From the NCBI GenBank assembly GCA_015478945.1, contig JABUQX010099259.1:1-22500 (forward strand): a DNA stretch of 22,500 bases, given 5' to 3'. Of this stretch, positions 19,734-22,500 are shown piece by piece. The translations under genes were made by a program, and so were the position numbers. The notes beneath the pieces are model-generated. The model ran no database searches. It saw nothing but the letters and a program-made list of their open reading frames with translations, and had not been told where the DNA came from. How positions within the stretch are numbered: position 1 is the stretch's first letter; each line of letters starts with the position of its first letter. The DNA is from Trachelipus rathkii (taxonomy: Eukaryota; Arthropoda; Malacostraca; Isopoda; Trachelipodidae).

Positions 19734-20229
19734 ACGGCCCCCATTAGGGGGCTCGAGCCGACGGGGAACAGATGGGGGACGTTTTCCATACCCGTAGGGG
19801 AGGGGCGGAGCGAAACCCCCGCGACACCCAATACCAAAGAGCGGGGGTTCCGGAGACCCTTCCGGAGGGGGGGAATCAGTCCTACCCCGTACGTTCCCCG
19901 GAGAGGCCGAGAGACCCGACTCCTGCTATCTTTGCGGGCGGTCTGCCCTTGGGGTACCCATTAGTATAAAAAAAATATTTAAAAGAAAAAAACTAAAATG
20001 GGTACCCCAAGGGTATCCCGCCCCGATGGCAGGAGTCGGGGTCTCTCGGTCTTCGGGGAACGGAAGGGTAGGATCTATTTTCCCCCCTCGCGGAGGGTCT
20101 CCGGAACCGTCCCGCTTCATTTGGTAATTTGGGTGTTCGGGGTTCTCCGCCGCCTCCCCTATCGGGGTTATGGAAAACGTCCACGCCATCTGTAATCCCC
20201 GTCGGCCTCGAGCCCCCTAAATGGCCGTG
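19734..20229. mobile_element. GC-rich palindromic element (long hairpin), 0.5 kb
   Basis: Two ~230-base arms (19734-19962 and 19997-20229) are reverse complements with small indels, separated by a 34-base A-rich spacer. Outer blocks 'agggggctcgagcc' pair with 'ggcctcgagccccct'; 'gacgttttccata' with 'tatggaaaacgtc'; 'gttccggagaccct' with 'agggtctccggaac'; 'cgagagacccgactcctgc' with 'gcaggagtcggggtctctcg'; inner 'cccttggggtaccca' with 'tgggtaccccaaggg'. It stands out as strongly GC-rich in an AT-rich window and sits directly in TA repeat on both sides. The four overlapping Pro/Arg/Gly-rich frames on both strands are readings of the stem, not genes. No transposase is present. A foldback-type or palindromic MITE inserted at TA is the simplest explanation. 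Confidence 0.88.
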
Positions 20230-20515
20230 TAATATAAATATAATATAGATATAATATATATATATATATATATATTATGTATGCTATATATATTAACTAT
20301 ATTTATATATATAATATATATGATATATATAATAGATATATATGAATTACTATATTAATCTCTAACCTGGGCTGTGATATATATATATATATTATATATA
20401 TATATATATAGTTATATATATATATATATACTACGTTATAGTTAAAAATATCATATATTAATATTATATATTATATATATACGTATATATATATATATAT
20501 AATTATATATATGTT
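20230..20515. repeat. (TA)n microsatellite
   Basis: TA repeat with a short unique interruption near 20345-20375 ('ctctaacctgggctg'). Confidence 0.9.
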
Positions 20516-20559
20516 TAAATTACTCCTGTAATCTGTTAATTAATTCGTTATTTTTTTTT

Positions 20560-20955
20560 ACTTGTATATAAGACTTATTCTTAAATAATTTTTACAAATT
20601 TTTTTATTTTTGTTTAATCTTTTCCTTTCTATACTATCGATTTCTCGAATTAGTTGAAAAAATCGATTATAAAAAATAAATATCGATATCGATGTATCGA
20701 TAATCTGAAACGCATTTCAACAGTGATTCATTATCCCTACACGAACGGAAAAATGCCGAATTGTTATGATTTTCAGAGCGTAATATTAATATTTTTTAGC
20801 GAAATATAAATCCCAAATAAACTCCAAATGCGTAAAAAACTTCAAATCATTTTTTAAAACCATTTTTGTAACATGAATGTTTTATAATTTTAATATACTA
20901 TGTACGTGGACTCGAGTCACCAATACCACTAGAGCAATTACCAGGATTTTTTTAA
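20560..20955 (-). repeat. Inverted-repeat arm E, right copy
   Basis: Reverse-complement partner of 18852-19260. It contains 'atcgatatcgatgtatcgata' words near 20680-20702 and ends at 'ccaggatttt' where similarity stops. On the left the arm is preceded by an (AG)n tract; no such tract follows here, so the pair does not extend outward. Confidence 0.78.
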
Positions 20956-21150
20956 AAATAAAATTAGATTATTAATATTTAATTATTACGATTTGAAAGG
21001 TGAAAATGAAAGTTTTATAAGCCACAAAGTCGATAAGTTCAAATTTGACCTTTATGTTATTTATTTATAAGGCTTATTTTACCAATTTTTGCTCTATGGA
21101 TTAGAAAACTGGTATTTTAATCTTTCATTTACTGTCATATATATTCTTTA
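20956..21150. other. Unassigned AT-rich sequence
   Basis: Normal-complexity AT-rich sequence leading into the minisatellite. Nothing recognised. Confidence 0.4.
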
Positions 21151-21164
21151 GGGTAGGGTGGCTA

Positions 21165-21585
21165 GCACATCGGTGCGAAGTGCGGTGGCGGTGCCTGTGC
21201 AGATGCGGTGCGGCTGCGGTGCGGGCTGCGGGAGACAATTCCAATGCCATGTCCGGTGGGTGGTGCGGTACTGTGCGGTGTGTAGGGCACATTACATAAA
21301 ATACACTGTGCGAATAAATTTACTTGCGGTGCGGTGCTGGAGCTCCACCTCCTGATGCGGTGCAATGAGGTGCAGTGCTAGGTTCGGTGCGTGATGAGCA
21401 CTGCAAAAAAAAGGAGGTGCAGTGCAGTGCGAATAAAATACAAGTTGTGCGATGAGGTGCCGTGCGGTTGGCTGATGAACAACTTTCTGTGTGGTGCGGG
21501 AGCTTTTGTGAGTGGTGGGCTTATTTTTAGGCGGTGTGGTGCGGTGCGGTGCGGTAACGATGTATGGTGCGGTCTGCGATGAAAG
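21165..21585 (+). repeat. Degenerate GTGCG(G)T minisatellite
   Basis: About 420 bases built from short GGTGC, GTGCGGT and TGCAGTGC words, with purest runs at 21205-21225 and 21535-21575 and more degraded sequence between. The composition is GC-rich and G-biased on the plus strand, against an AT-rich background. The open frames on both strands (62-70 codons, rich in Cys, Arg and Val) come from the repeat and are not genes. The repeat has drifted too far to give one clean unit length by eye; five to seven bases fits best. Confidence 0.82.
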
Positions 21586-21920
21586 TTAGATCATATCTAA
21601 TTAAAATAATGCGTAATGTTATAGGAATTATTAATTAATTATTAATTTAGTTGTATTTACCATGGGTATAAGATTTAAATTAATAAAAATTACACACAAA
21701 ATTAATTATTATTATTATAAATAAATAAAATAAAATCTTTTAGTTTAATAATATAAATATAATTATTAATATATGTTTCAATCATTTTGAAAAGTGAATA
21801 TTAATTTTCGGATACCAATTAAAATTTTGTCTCAAATCTTTAAAAAAAAAAATTAAGAAATAGTAAAATGAAATTTAAATTTTTTGACCAAATATTTTCG
21901 TAAATTAAAATATTGATTTT
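21586..21920. other. Unassigned AT-rich sequence
   Basis: AT-rich sequence with poly-A runs near 21841. The words 'ccatgggtataa' near 21660 also occur near 18488, a short match that I do not interpret. No gene or element recognised. Confidence 0.45.
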
Positions 21921-22010
21921 CTCTCTCTCTCTCTCTCTCTCAAGTCGGTCTCCTCTCTCTCTCTCTACTCTCATAACTCTCCTCTCTCTCCTCTCTCTTT
22001 CATCCCCCTA
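21921..22010 (-). repeat. (CT)n microsatellite
   Basis: CT repeats with small interruptions on the plus strand. It faces the GA repeat at 22225-22291, so the two could pair as an imperfect hairpin around the ~215 bases between them. Confidence 0.9.
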
Positions 22011-22224
22011 ATATTTCTCTTCTTCTATTTTAAAATTACAAGTTGAGAAAAGTTTGAAAATAAAAGAGCGAGATTAAATTGCAAGTTGGATAAGTAAGAT
22101 AAACGTTACGAACGTCTTAAACTTCATTACAAGAAAATTTTGCTGGCGGTTTAAAAGTAAGTGTTTATTCGGATCAATAATGTAAAATTTATAATATGAT
22201 ATAATTAGTATATATAATGAATGG

Positions 22225-22291
22225 AAGAGAGAGAGAGAGAGAGGAGAGAGGAGAAGAGAGAGAAGAGAAGAGAGAGAGAGAGAGAGAGAGA
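22225..22291 (+). repeat. (GA)n microsatellite
   Basis: GA repeats with GGA and GAA interruptions, complementary to the CT tract upstream. The 91-codon minus frame overlapping it has a Ser/Leu run from the repeat and is not supported as a gene. Confidence 0.9.
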
Positions 22292-22500
22292 TACGTTTTT
22301 TCATTTGACAGAAATGATTTAATTTTTTGGCTGAATTTTTTTGAACCAACGAATTACAGAGACTAGCTACTGGCGTGAAATCGGATTTCCCTTTGGACGC
22401 AACTGTACATTGCCTTGTTTTTTAATGGTCAATTTGATTATAAAATTCCCAGAATCCTACATATAATCCGAGCAGAATCCGAGGAAGAAACTATTCCAGA
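22292..22500. other. Unassigned sequence at window end
   Basis: About 200 bases of normal-complexity sequence with 'cagaatcc' repeated near 22451 and 22473 ('gaatcctac', 'gaatccgag'). Nothing recognised; it may continue a feature beyond the window. Confidence 0.35.

Noticed and set aside
19772..20195. Four Pro/Arg/Gly-rich frames on both strands
   Set aside because: They are symmetrical readings of the GC-rich hairpin arms.
18486..21675. Direct repeat 'ccatgggtataa' at about 18488 and 21660
   Set aside because: The match is about a dozen bases only and the flanks do not align.

Overview
The window looks like animal nuclear DNA with no intact protein-coding gene. It is very AT-rich and roughly half of it is simple sequence: long runs of (TA)n broken by single-base changes, (ATT/AAT)n blocks, and shorter (CA)n, (GT)n and (AG/CT)n tracts. 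The recognisable proteins are all decayed animal transposable elements. That mixture recalls microsatellite-rich arthropod genomes, especially decapod crustaceans, but the assignment is inference and nothing here proves the species.

Layout. 1-1030 is AT-rich simple sequence. 1035-1550 holds the C-terminal part of a decayed hAT/ZBED-type transposase on the minus strand. 1630-2760 is a multiply frameshifted Tc1/mariner transposase, also on the minus strand. After a (TA)n block, 3660-4330 carries the tail of a non-LTR retrotransposon reverse transcriptase on the plus strand. From 4688 to 15053 lies a 10.4 kb structure bounded by two inverted copies of a ~950 bp GC-richer repeat (arm A, at 4688-5645 and 14110-15053). 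Inside it sits a second inverted pair (arm B, ~8700-9425 and ~12332-13020). Both pairs keep the same order and face inward. Between the B arms is a ~2.9 kb core that is not itself an inverted repeat and holds several short open frames I could not assign.

15541-18303 is a 2.8 kb island with GTTAACG-rich ends resembling hAT termini. Nested inside it is a 1.43 kb palindrome with almost no loop (16101-17531). 18852-20955 is another inverted pair whose interior holds a very GC-rich 495 bp hairpin-forming palindrome (19734-20229) embedded directly in (TA)n. The right end has a GTGCGGT-type degenerate minisatellite (about 21165-21585) and opposed CT and GA tracts.

No cooperating set of genes can be described. 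The unifying theme is inverted-repeat architecture: at least six long inverted repeats at different scales, most with edges lying directly in TA microsatellite. Candidates for something not yet described are the A/B double-armed structure with its unassigned core, and the two self-complementary elements at 16101-17531 and 19734-20229. All alignments were made by eye, so identities are qualitative and boundaries are good to tens of bases.
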